Shown here piece after piece: positions 24,203-33,728 of a stretch of 64,000 nt of DNA. This stretch comes from an uncultured Eubacterium sp. GTDB taxonomy: Bacteria > Bacillota > Clostridia > Lachnospirales > Lachnospiraceae. The position numbers and the translations under genes are program-made. Position 1 is the stretch's first letter. Every line of letters starts with the position of its first letter. The notes below the pieces were generated by a model that was not told where the DNA came from, ran no database searches, and saw only the letters and a program-made list of their open reading frames with translations. The stretch is taken from positions 17,684 to 81,683 of the forward strand of contig NZ_CALGRE010000022.1 in the NCBI RefSeq assembly GCF_937958975.1. The letters run 5' to 3'.

Positions 24203-27200
24203 ATGAAATGGACAGAGAAACAGTTGGATGTTATCAATACGAGAGGGAGAAATATATTAGTCTCAGCAGCGGCGGGTTCGGGAAAGACAGCAGTTCTTGT
24301 GGAGAGAATTATTCAATTAATTACGGATGACAATGCAGATGTTAATATAGATGAATTGTTAGTTGTGACATTTACAAGAGCGGCGGCATCAGAGATGAAA
24401 GAGAGAATCAGAGAAGCATTGGAAACACTGGCCGAAAGAGAGCCAGAAAATGAAAATATTATGAAACAATTAGCTCTCATTCACAATGCAAATATTTCTA
24501 CTATTGACAGCTTTTGTGCCACAGTTGTAAGAGAAAATTTTGATAAGATTGATTTAGACCCTAATTTTAGAATTGCAGATGAGACGGAAATTGAGATGTT
24601 AAAAATGGATGTGTTGGACCAGATGCTAGAGGAATATTATCTCAATGCAGATGAGTCTTTTATGAATCTGGCAAGACAATATTCTACAGGACGACTGTCT
24701 GACAATATAGGGGAAGTGATTTGTCAATTGTATGAACATGCAAACGGACATAGCAATCCTGAAAAATGGATTCAAAAGTGTGCGGATATTTATCATATCT
24801 CTGATGTGGATACATTTGAACAATCTGAATTTATGCAGCAGCTGCTTATTATTGGTAAAAGAGAAATTTCAGGTATTTTGGACAATTTGAATATGGCTCT
24901 TGAAATATCGGAGGAGAGTGATGGGCCAGGTTGTGGGGATGCCTTAAAGAGATTAATAGAAGATATTGAAACAGTAAAAGATTCTTCTGATTATAATAAA
25001 ATGAGACTTGCTTTTCGAGGCATTAAAAGTGTAACACTGCGGGGGTTAAAGGTTGTGATGAAGTAAAGAAAAAACAGGTCCAGGATATTAAGAAAAAGTC
25101 AATGGAAAAACTGGCTAAAATGGAGAGTGTATTATTTAGTCAAACGATGGAAGATATGGTGAAGGATATTCAAAACAGTAGGGAAAGTGTGGATATGCTT
25201 GTCATGATGACTCTCGACTTTATGAAGCGCTTTGCGAGAGAAAAGGCGGATAAAGGGATTATGGATTTTAATGACCAGGCTCATTTTGCACTGAATATTT
25301 TAGTGGAGGAAGATAGCGAGGGAAATATTTTTCCGTCTGAAGTTGCAAAAGAAATGTCACATAAGTTTAAAGAAATAATGATTGACGAGTATCAGGATAG
25401 TAATTATGTGCAGGAGGATATTCTTACAAGTGTATCGAGAGGACAGGGAGTCCATAATATTTTTATGGTTGGTGATGTGAAACAGAGTATCTATCGTTTC
25501 AGGCAGGCAGAACCTAAATTGTTTTTGGATAAATATAGAACTTATTCCTCAGATTTGAAATCGGATAATTGTAAAATTGTTCTGGACAAAAATTTTAGAA
25601 GCAGGCGTGAAATAATAGATAGTGTAAATTATATTTTTGACTACATTATGAATGAAAAAGTAGGAGGGATAGATTATAAGAGAGGAAATGGACTCGAGTA
25701 TGGTGCAGATTTTGGTGAAGTTCCCCATGGACAAGATAATTCTACGGAAGTTATTTTAGTAGAAGGAGATGAGAGAAAAGCTGAAGCAGATTTTGTAGCA
25801 AAAAAAATACTGGAAATCACGGACCCGAAGAATGGTTTGAGAATTACTGAAAAGGGACAGGGGGAGAGAATTGTAAAATATAGTGATATTACGATTCTTC
25901 TCAGAAGTGTGAAAGGTGTCAGTGAAATCTATATGGAGCAGTTAGAGGAGAATGGAATCCCTTCTTTTTCGGATTCAAGAACCGGTTATTATCAGACAAA
26001 GGAAGTGAGAACCGTTATGAGCGCTTTGTCCATTATAGATAATCCAAGGCAGGATATTCCCTTAGCTGTTGTTTTGGTAAGTCCGATGTTTTCTTTTACC
26101 GAGGAGGAGCTGGCTGTTATAAGGACAGAAAATATTTGTGAAAATTTGTATGAAAACCTTGTTTTGTATCAGGAAAATGGTGAGGATAAAAGGTTGTCTA
26201 AGAAGGTTGGTGACTTTTTAACTGTGCTGAACCGTTTTAGAGACAGCGTGACATATACCAGTGTGTATGACTTAATCAACCAGCTGTTAGAGGAGACAGG
26301 ATATGATTATTATATCACAGCAATGCCAAATGGAAGGAGAAGACATTTAAATATTGAGGCCTTAAAAGAAAAAGCTGTAGCCTATGATAATATCAGTTAT
26401 AAAGGTTTATTTCATTTTGTCAGATACATAGAAAAGCTGCAATATTTAGATAGTGATGACGGTGAGGCATCTGTAAATAATGAAAATGATAATATTGTAA
26501 GAATAATGTCTATACATAAGAGCAAGGGACTTCAATTCCCGGTTGTTTTTCTCTGTGATACCAATGGAGGGGCAAAAAATGATACAGACAAAATTGTTGT
26601 CGATGGAGATGGAAATATAGGAGTGGATTTTATTGACGGGACATTGAAAGTAAAAACACCAACCATCATAAAGACACTCATTAAAAAAGAAAACAAAAAA
26701 GAGGATATGGCGGAGAGACTCCGTATTCTTTACGTTGCATTAACACGGGCAAAAGAAAAACTGTATATTACAGGATTTAGTAAAGATATCAATAAAACGG
26801 CTGTAGAGTTTTATAACAGTATTTATGATAAAGGTACGGAAATGTCTTATATGGATATTGTTGACGCTCCCAATATGATGACATGGATTGGGAAAACAGT
26901 AGGGAAAAACAAGGCATTTACTAATGTAGCAGAACGATTCATAGGTACACATGATTGTTCGAATACAATGTATGATAGAAATTCAAATATTGTTGTCGAT
27001 GTGGTCACAAGAGAAGATATAGCTTATGAGGAAATGAGGGAAGGTATTTCTGAAGAAATACAAAAAGAGACAATAGATATGCTGATTGATTCAAAAAAGA
27101 GTGAGAATCAAGAGAATATGATTGAAAAAAGATTTTCTTTTCAGTATCCATATTTGGAAGATATCACACTACATTCCAAGGCGAGTGTGACAGAGATTAA

Positions 27201-27858
27201 GAAGCAAAGCATGGAGTATGAGGAGGAAATAGACGGTCATTGTCAATTTGAGGTTCCAAGAGAGGAAATAGAAATGATACCTGATTTTGCAAAGAATCAG
27301 CAGGACACTGACAAAAAGTTATTTGGTGCAGAGCGTGGTACAGCATATCACAGGGTATTTGAGTTGTTGGATTTTGATTTGGAGGAATATAATGAGGAAA
27401 CCGTGTCTGCAATGATAAATACTTATGTTGAAAAAGGACTCATGACTAAGGAACAGGCGGATTCTATTTCTTACAGAGATATTATTCAGTTTACAAAATC
27501 AAATTTGTTTTATAGAATGAAAAAAGCAAAGAAGGCTGGTAAACTTTACCGGGAGAGAAAATTTCTTTTAGGGGTAAAAGCCGGTGAAATAAATCAGAAA
27601 TCAAACTCCGAGGAGACAATGATTGTTCAGGGGATTATTGATGTTTGTTTTGAAGAAGACGGTGAGTTTGTCATCGCCGATTATAAGACGGACAAGGTTG
27701 GAAGGATGAAAGAGTTAGTGGACAGATACCATGTGCAGTTGGAGTGTTATAAATTGGCAATTGAGAGGATTTCAAAGATTCATGTGAAAGAGATGATTAT
27801 TTATTCTGTGACTTTGAGTGATGAATTAGAAATAAATGATAAAGGAGAGGTATCATGA
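24203..27858 (+). pseudogene. addA: ATP-dependent helicase/nuclease subunit A, frameshifted
   Basis: Two frames together encode nearly all of AddA. The first, 24203-25066, has the Walker A motif SAAAGSGKTAVLVERI and runs to a premature TAA. The second, from the same strand in the -1 frame, has DEYQDS (helicase motif II), VALTRAKEKLYI and the nuclease motif ADYKTDK. The shift must occur between a stop in the second frame at about 25023 and the stop at 25066; the five-G run at 25041-25045 is the likely point. One extra base there restores a continuous frame of about 1219 codons reading through GCDEVKKKQVQD. It may be a real mutation, a phase-variable tract or an assembly error; no canonical slippery site is seen. 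Confidence 0.88.
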
Positions 27859-28865
27859 TTTTTCCAAAATATATAAAACCGGGAGATACTATAGGTGTAA
27901 CAGCTACATCTAGTGGTATTACCAATGAACTGAAACAAAAAAGAATTGCAAATGCAACAGAAGAATTGAAACTTAAAGGTTACAATATAAAACTGACAGA
28001 TAATCTTTTTACAGCTGACCATAGGGGATGCAGTTCTGAGGGAAAGATAAGAGGAGAGCAGTTTAATTCATTAATAAATGATAGTGCTGTTTCCTGTATT
28101 TTTTCTGCAGCAGGCGGGGATTATTTAATGGAAATGTTGGATTATGTAGATTTTGAAAAAATAAAAAGGAATCCTAAATGGTTTCAGGGATTCTCGGATA
28201 ATACAGGATTGGTATATCCGATTGTTACAACATGTGATGTGGCAGCAGTATATGGATGCCATATCAGTGATTTTGGAATGAAGCCATGGCAAAGTTCAGT
28301 GGAAAATGCTTTGGGTATTTTAGAGGGCAGCGTAAAGACACAGAACTCTTTTGCTTATTATGAATCGCAAAGACATGAATATATGACAGGGTATGAGGGG
28401 TATTATAATGATGAAAAAGTAAAATGGGTCAACGCAAGAGGAGAGAATAAAATACAAATCAGTGGAAGGCTGCTCGGCGGCTGTCTCGATGTTATTGTTT
28501 TTTTGCTTGGCACGCAGTATGATGGCACAGAGCAATTTATAGAAAAGTATGCAAGGGATGGAATTATTTGGACATTAGAAAGTTTTAATATGGAGGATGT
28601 CGTATTAATTACACATCTTTGGCAGATGAAACAGAGAGGATATTTCAAAAATGCAAAGGGATTTGTATTTGGAAGACCATTCATGTATAATACATGGATA
28701 GAACAGCCATATCAAGAGGCGGTTATGTCAATATTAGGTGACTTGGATGTTCCTGTTATTTTTGATGCGGATATTGGTCATAAGGGACCACAGTTTTCGT
28801 TAATACAAGGGGCAATGGCTAAGATTACCAGTGTTGGTGGAAAAGGAGTTTTAGAATATGCTTGA
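27855..28865 (+). CDS. S66 family LD-carboxypeptidase / MccF-like peptidase
   Basis: A 336-residue serine peptidase of family S66. The catalytic Ser is in GFSDNTG, the Glu in TLESFNM and the His in DIGHKGPQ. Family members trim the terminal D-Ala from recycled murein tetrapeptides (LdcA) or cleave microcin C and related acyl-adenylates (MccF). Sequence alone does not separate these. The start overlaps the addA stop by 4 bases (ATGA), showing translational coupling, and the sufC start overlaps its end by 8 bases. Cytoplasmic; no signal peptide. Membership in the repair/Fe-S cluster seems to be by location only. Confidence 0.85.
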   Translation: MIFPKYIKPGDTIGVTATSSGITNELKQKRIANATEELKLKGYNIKLTDNLFTADHRGCSSEGKIRGEQFNSLINDSAVSCIFSAAGGDYLMEMLDYVDFEKIKRNPKWFQGFSDNTGLVYPIVTTCDVAAVYGCHISDFGMKPWQSSVENALGILEGSVKTQNSFAYYESQRHEYMTGYEGYYNDEKVKWVNARGENKIQISGRLLGGCLDVIVFLLGTQYDGTEQFIEKYARDGIIWTLESFNMEDVVLITHLWQMKQRGYFKNAKGFVFGRPFMYNTWIEQPYQEAVMSILGDLDVPVIFDADIGHKGPQFSLIQGAMAKITSVGGKGVLEYA

Positions 28866-29583
28866 ATTAAGAGATGTTAAATTTAGTGTAACAGATGACA
28901 GCGGTAAACTTAAAGATATTATAAATGGTGTTAATCTCACAATAGATGAGAGTAAATTTGTAGCAATTACAGGACCAAATGGCAGTGGAAAATCAACACT
29001 TGCAAAATTGATTGTCGGTATTTTTCAGCCGACATCAGGTCAGATTTTATATAATGGAACAGATATAACAAATATGTCTATTTCTGACAGGGCAAAATTG
29101 GGAATTAGTTTTGCATTTCAGCAGCCGGTAAGATTTAAAGGAATTAAGGTGATTGATTTGCTGAGAATGGCGTCGGGAAAACAGTTAACTATCAGTGAAG
29201 CGTGTAATTTTTTATCAGAGGTCGGACTTTGTGCCAGAGATTATATTAACAGGGAAGTGGATGGAAGTCTTTCCGGTGGAGAGTTAAAGAGAATAGAAAT
29301 TGCAACAATTATTGCCAGAGGGACAGCGCTTTCCGTGTTTGATGAGCCCGAGGCAGGGATTGATTTGTGGAGTTTTAATAGCTTGATTAAGGTATTTGAA
29401 AAAATGCAGCACAAAAATAAAAATTCTATCTTAATTATCTCTCATCAGGAGAGGATTCTTGATATTGCAGATGAAATTATATTACTGGCAGACGGATTGA
29501 TAAAGGCACAGGGCAGAAAAGAAGAAATTATGCCTATGGTCTTAGGGAAGAATCATGGTGTCTGTGAAAAATTACAGGCGTAA
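28858..29583 (+). CDS. sufC: SufC-type Fe-S cluster assembly ATPase
   Basis: A 241-residue ABC ATPase without membrane segments. It has Walker A GPNGSGKSTLAKL, signature LSGGELKR, Walker B SVFDEPEAGID and the switch His in IISHQE. The Q-loop region FAFQQPVRFKGI and the DEPEAGID are typical of SufC rather than transporter ATPases. It starts inside the S66 gene and is followed 11 bases later by a single short SufB/D-like gene. There is no sufS, sufU, sufD or sufE in the window. This matches the minimal SufCB (SMS-type) arrangement described in many anaerobes. Confidence 0.92.
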   Translation: MLELRDVKFSVTDDSGKLKDIINGVNLTIDESKFVAITGPNGSGKSTLAKLIVGIFQPTSGQILYNGTDITNMSISDRAKLGISFAFQQPVRFKGIKVIDLLRMASGKQLTISEACNFLSEVGLCARDYINREVDGSLSGGELKRIEIATIIARGTALSVFDEPEAGIDLWSFNSLIKVFEKMQHKNKNSILIISHQERILDIADEIILLADGLIKAQGRKEEIMPMVLGKNHGVCEKLQA

Positions 29584-29594
29584 GGAGGAAAGAC

Positions 29595-30512
29595 ATGGAC
29601 AAAATACAGATGGATTTATTTGAACAGCTTACAGGTCTTCATGAAATTCCTGCAGGTGCTTATAATATTAGGGCAAATAGTCAGAAAGACAGTAGAAATA
29701 CGACGGAAAATATTGATATTATAACAAAAGAAGATAAAGATGGAATTGATATATATGTGAAACCGGGAACAAAGAATGAGAGTGTTCATATTCCGGTTGT
29801 TATTAGTAAGACAGGTCTGGAAGAGTGTGTTTACAATGATTTTCATATTGGAGAGGGAGCAGATGTGCTTATTGTAGCAGGCTGTGGAATCCATAATGGA
29901 GGAGATAAGTTATCTAGGCATGACGGGATACACACATTTTACATTGGAAAGAATGCTAAGGTAAAATATGTGGAAAAGCATTACGGAAAAGGTGATGGAA
30001 ATGGGGAAAATGTAATGAATCCGACAACAATTGTGAATATAGAAGAGGGCGGATTTATGGAGATGGAGACTGTTCAGATTAAGGGAATTGACTCTACAGA
30101 TAGAGTTACGAAGGGAAAATTAGAGAAAGATGCAAAAATAGTTATCACAGAACGTTTGATGACACATGGAAATCAAAAAGCAACGACAAGGTTTGAGGTT
30201 GATATGGATGGAGATGGTTCCAGTGCAAATGTTATTTCGCGTTCGGTTGCGAAAGATAATTCAAAACAGATATTTTATTCTGTTATTAATGGAAATGCAA
30301 AATGTAATGGTCACTCGGAATGTGATGCAATTATTATGGATAACGCAAAAATTAGTGCGATTCCGGAAATTACAGCTAATGATTTGGAAGCATCTCTGAT
30401 TCACGAGGCGGCAATTGGAAAAATTGCAGGGGAGCAGTTGATTAAGCTGCAAACATTAGGATTGACAGAGGAAGAGGCAGAAGAACAGATTGTAAATGGA
30501 TTTTTGAGATAG
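29595..30512 (+). CDS. sufB: SufB/SufD-family scaffold protein (minimal, SmsB-like)
   Basis: A 305-residue protein, clearly shorter than typical SufB (about 470 residues). It keeps the beta-helix core and the family C-terminus NDLEASLIHEAAIGKIAGEQ with the conserved His and the helix EEEAEEQIVNGF. It would bind the ATPase product of the preceding gene and act as Fe-S scaffold. A single SufB/D homologue beside SufC points to the SMS-type two-gene system, in which one protein replaces the SufB-SufD pair. Symbol given by homology. AAGGAGG precedes the ATG. Confidence 0.87.
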   Translation: MDKIQMDLFEQLTGLHEIPAGAYNIRANSQKDSRNTTENIDIITKEDKDGIDIYVKPGTKNESVHIPVVISKTGLEECVYNDFHIGEGADVLIVAGCGIHNGGDKLSRHDGIHTFYIGKNAKVKYVEKHYGKGDGNGENVMNPTTIVNIEEGGFMEMETVQIKGIDSTDRVTKGKLEKDAKIVITERLMTHGNQKATTRFEVDMDGDGSSANVISRSVAKDNSKQIFYSVINGNAKCNGHSECDAIIMDNAKISAIPEITANDLEASLIHEAAIGKIAGEQLIKLQTLGLTEEEAEEQIVNGFLR

Positions 30513-30572
30513 AAGGTATACGATGGATATTATCCGCATATTTACTTATAAAGAGTAAGATTGAGTATATAT

Positions 30573-32279
30573 ATGAACGAAAAGCAGGACAATCAATTAA
30601 ATATGGCTTTGGATTTGACACCGGAGCAATTAAATAAATCCCAAGAGTTATCCGTAGGTTTTGATGAAGCTACAAACTCTTGGGATTTGATTGTTAAATA
30701 TCAGGGCAATTTAGACAGGGTGAGACAATTAGGGGGAACGGTTTATGAGCTGTCTAATGGATATGCCATTCTAAATGTACCGGAGCCGCTGGTAGATACG
30801 GTCTCTAATCTGGAAGAAATTATTTTTGTGGAGAAACCTAAAAGTCTCGAATTTTCTGTTCTAAATGGGAAACGAGTTTCCTGTGTGAATCAGGTTCAGG
30901 TACAGAACTCATTGATTGGTGGTGCAAATGGGTTGTTTGGCGATGGAGTGATTATAGGAATTGCGGACAGTGGTATTGATTATACAAATAGAGTGTTTTT
31001 AAATGCTGATGGGACTACCAGAATTTTGAAATTATGGGACCAGGTTACCAATACAGTTTTTAGTGAAGAGCAGATTAATGAGGCATTATCCGGCACAAAT
31101 CCCTATGATATTGTTAATTCAAGAGATGTCTCCGGACATGGCACACATGTAGCGGGAATCGCGGCGGGAAACTATGCTGAAAATAGAAATGAGAATTTAG
31201 GTATTGCTACGAAAAGTAAGTTGATTATTGTAAAAATGGCAGAGCCTGCTTCAGATTCTTTTCCCAAAACTACACAGCTGATGGAAGCAGTGGATTTTAT
31301 AGTAAAACAGGCGAATGAGTATGGGATGCCTTTTGTTATGAATATTAGTTTTGGAAATACTTATGGGGCTCACGATGGAACTTCTTTGATTTCTACTTAT
31401 TTTGATTCCATTGTAGATGGTAATAGAACGGCCATGGTGATAGGTTCCGGTAATGAAGGTGATAGTGCAGGACATGTAGGTGGTTTTGTGGCAGAGAACA
31501 GAGATATTGAATTGCAGGTATCAGATTATCAGGGAGCTTTTGGTATTCAATTATGGAAAAATTTTGTAGATGTTTGGGGAATTAGGATAACTGCACCATC
31601 CGGTGTATCAACACCGATAATTAATAAAGATGGTTTGATTTTCAGTTATAGTTTGGATAATACGGATGTTAAAATTCTTTATGGAACTCCAAAACCTTAC
31701 AGTAAATATCAGGAGATTTATATCAGTTTGATACCGAATAACCGATATGTTGTAAAAGGGATATGGACGATAACTATAATCCCTGAAAAAACGGTAAGTG
31801 GCAGATATGATTTATGGCTTCCGACAAGCAGTTCGATTAATATAAATACAAGATTTCTGACCCCTAATCCTTTTATTACATTAACTGTACCGTCTGCAAC
31901 GAGAAAGGCAATAACCGTAGGGGCATATAATAGCAATAATGATACAATTGCTACATTTTCAGGCAGAGGGTTTACGAGAGAGGATAATCAGATTAAACCG
32001 GATATTGTGGCGCCGGGGGTTGATATTTTATCTGCTTCCAATACAGGTGGAACAACAATTAGAAGTGGAACGTCTATGGCAACACCGTTTGTTACAGGAA
32101 GTGTTGCTCTTATGATGGAATGGGGAATTGTTCGCGGAAATGACCCATTTTTGTACGGAGAAAAGGTTAAGGCATATTTAATCCGCGGAGCACGGCACTT
32201 AGCCGGAATCGACAGATATCCAAGTGAGCTTGCAGGATGGGGAGCATTGTGTCTGAGAGATAGTTTTCCAGAGGGATAG
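30573..32279 (+). CDS. S8 subtilisin-like serine protease, Csp-type
   Basis: A 568-residue subtilase with the full catalytic triad: Asp132 in IADSGID, His189 in SGHGTHVAG, and Ser501 in SGTSMATP. No signal peptide or membrane segment is visible. The architecture (N-terminal prodomain-like region of about 90 residues, long insertion between the His and Ser motifs) resembles the clostridial CspB/CspA/CspC germination proteases, of which CspC is catalytically dead. Here all three residues are kept, so activity is expected. Whether this organism sporulates is not shown in the window. ATG 30573 is chosen over the in-frame TTG at 30561; the ribosome binding site is weak (AAAGAGTAAG). Confidence 0.85.
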   Translation: MNEKQDNQLNMALDLTPEQLNKSQELSVGFDEATNSWDLIVKYQGNLDRVRQLGGTVYELSNGYAILNVPEPLVDTVSNLEEIIFVEKPKSLEFSVLNGKRVSCVNQVQVQNSLIGGANGLFGDGVIIGIADSGIDYTNRVFLNADGTTRILKLWDQVTNTVFSEEQINEALSGTNPYDIVNSRDVSGHGTHVAGIAAGNYAENRNENLGIATKSKLIIVKMAEPASDSFPKTTQLMEAVDFIVKQANEYGMPFVMNISFGNTYGAHDGTSLISTYFDSIVDGNRTAMVIGSGNEGDSAGHVGGFVAENRDIELQVSDYQGAFGIQLWKNFVDVWGIRITAPSGVSTPIINKDGLIFSYSLDNTDVKILYGTPKPYSKYQEIYISLIPNNRYVVKGIWTITIIPEKTVSGRYDLWLPTSSSININTRFLTPNPFITLTVPSATRKAITVGAYNSNNDTIATFSGRGFTREDNQIKPDIVAPGVDILSASNTGGTTIRSGTSMATPFVTGSVALMMEWGIVRGNDPFLYGEKVKAYLIRGARHLAGIDRYPSELAGWGALCLRDSFPEG

Positions 32280-32296
32280 TTGATTTCAGTATTATA

Positions 32297-32333
32297 CAAA
32301 AGGCAGAGACCTGAAAATGGTTCTGCCTTTTGT
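32297..32333 (+). terminator. Terminator after the subtilase gene
   Basis: ACAAAAGGCAGA / TCTGCCTTTTGT stem with a CTGAAAATGG-containing loop. The next gene (32408-32866) is on the opposite strand, so this may work in both directions. Confidence 0.8.
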
Positions 32334-32407
32334 AAAAATGTATTTTATAGTTGAATCGGTAGTTTTATATATATCATTTATTTGTCAATACTTGTAATTG
32401 ACATTGT

Positions 32408-32866
32408 TTATATTTTTATATGTAGTTTTTTAATTAATTTTTTATTTATTTTGGCATTTATTGTCATGTTGTTGTCCCTTTTAAATCTCTTGAGTGCATT
32501 TTTGACTTTTTTATCATATTTTCCATCAACTTTCCCGCATTTATATCCAAGTTTGTTTAGTTTTTTTTGCACTTTTTTTACTGTTGATTTTTTATAGTAT
32601 TTGGAAACTTTTTTTGGCTTAGATGTTGAAGATGCTTTATAGCTGGATGTCCTATAGGGGCAGATTCCATTGTTGTGTAGATGTGCAGGATGACCATTAC
32701 AATGATAATGATAGCTTCCTAATCCGCTGGCATTTTTGTAATCATGATGACCACCCTGTGAATCTGTTCTGCCTGAATGTGCCGAAACAAAGGATGCTTG
32801 ACAAAGCATTAAAGACGCTATTATCATAACAATAAATAATTTTTTTACTAAGTTTGTTATTTTCAT
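32408..32866 (-). CDS. Secreted YHYH-domain protein with peptidoglycan-binding domain
   Basis: A 152-residue protein with a signal peptide (LFIVMIIASLMLCQASFVSA). Residues about 30 to 75 hold SGRTDSQGGHHDYKNASGLG and SYHYHCNGHPAHLHNNG, the YHYH motif family, rich in His and probably metal-binding. A basic linker leads to a peptidoglycan-binding type 1 fold (VKKVQKKLNKLGYKCGKVDG, then VKNALKRFKRDNN). The C-terminal half is Lys-rich like the tails of the 5-13 kb block. AGGAGG precedes the ATG on the minus strand. It probably associates with the wall; enzyme activity is not evident. Confidence 0.82.
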   Translation of the reverse strand: MKITNLVKKLFIVMIIASLMLCQASFVSAHSGRTDSQGGHHDYKNASGLGSYHYHCNGHPAHLHNNGICPYRTSSYKASSTSKPKKVSKYYKKSTVKKVQKKLNKLGYKCGKVDGKYDKKVKNALKRFKRDNNMTINAKINKKLIKKLHIKI

Positions 32867-33085
32867 TTTCTCTCCTCCTAAAAATAAGATACTTTTAGTA
32901 TAATATGTATATTAAAAAATGTCAAAAAAGACAGTATAAATAGTAATTATTTATAAAAACAACAAGAGTAAGTTTTTTAAGAAGTGAGATGAAAGTAAAA
33001 AATATGGCATATGCTTTATGAGTATTCACATTACCACAAAATATCAATATATTATTATATAAGAGATATTGGGGAATGAGTGATT

Positions 33086-33634
33086 ATGGAAAATAATGTG
33101 AAAACGTTAGTTAACAATTGTAACTTTGCGAGTATAAAACCTGCCATGATGGAATTACCTTATCCACCGATTCAGGTAAATGAAAGAAATCAGAATTATG
33201 CTAATTTGTTGAGTATAGATTATTGTGGCTCAGTATCTGAAATGTCTGCAATTACGCAATATATCAACAATGAAAATCGACTCTCGTGTGAAAAATGTCC
33301 TATAGCAAAGACAATTTTGGGAATTGCAATGGCAGAAATGATTCATTTGCAGAAGTTGGGAGAGTTGATTTATTTACTGGGAGGAAAGATTGATTTTGTA
33401 GCGAAATATTCAAATGGAAAACAGAATATTTGGACTCCCGAATATTTGAAAATTCCGGAAAATATGAAAAAGATGATATGGGCTGATATAGAATCAGAAA
33501 GGGCAGCAATTAATCAATATAAAATGCATATAAGAATGATAAAAGACAAATATGTGAATGCTGTTTTAGAGAGAATTATTAAGGATGAAGAATATCATAT
33601 TATGCTTTTACAGGCTTTAATGCCAAGAAATTAA
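33086..33634 (+). CDS. Ferritin-like diiron protein
   Basis: A 182-residue protein predicted as a four-helix bundle. Likely metal ligands form an E, E-x2-H, E, E-x2-H pattern: SEMSAITQY, MAEMIHLQ, DIESERAAINQY and DEEYHIMLL. This fits the ferritin-like/rubrerythrin clan but lacks a rubredoxin tail. Two cysteines in SCEKCPIAK are of unclear role. It may be an oxidative-stress or coat-associated protein of the type seen in Clostridia; neither is shown. Start: ATG 33086 with a weak GGGG-rich upstream site; a GTG lies at 33080 in frame. Confidence 0.7.
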   Translation: MENNVKTLVNNCNFASIKPAMMELPYPPIQVNERNQNYANLLSIDYCGSVSEMSAITQYINNENRLSCEKCPIAKTILGIAMAEMIHLQKLGELIYLLGGKIDFVAKYSNGKQNIWTPEYLKIPENMKKMIWADIESERAAINQYKMHIRMIKDKYVNAVLERIIKDEEYHIMLLQALMPRN

Positions 33635-33655
33635 GAGAAAGTATTGATGAATTAT

Positions 33656-33701
33656 GAACAAAGTGGCTCCAAATCCAGTTCACATTGAGGTCACTTTGTT
33701 C
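33656..33701 (+). terminator. Hairpin after the ferritin-like gene
   Basis: GAACAAAGTG / CACTTTGTTC, a 10-base perfect stem with inner CTCC/GAGG pairing and no T-run. It may be a 3' stabiliser or weak terminator before the next gene. Confidence 0.5.
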
Positions 33702-33728
33702 TATAGATAATAACGGAGGATAAGTCAA

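Noticed and set aside
25027..25066. Programmed ribosomal frameshift in addA
   Set aside because: The sequence at the shift (CGG GGG TTA) does not fit the X XXY YYZ rule and I see no downstream pseudoknot. A simple indel is more likely.
24203..27858. addA read as two separate genes
   Set aside because: The second frame has no ribosome binding site for its first ATG (25102) and continues the AddA domain order of the first without gap or repeat. A single frameshifted gene fits better.
32382..32597. Plus-strand frame within the YHYH gene
   Set aside because: It is a shadow of the minus-strand coding sequence, whose signal peptide, YHYH motif and peptidoglycan-binding fold are clear.
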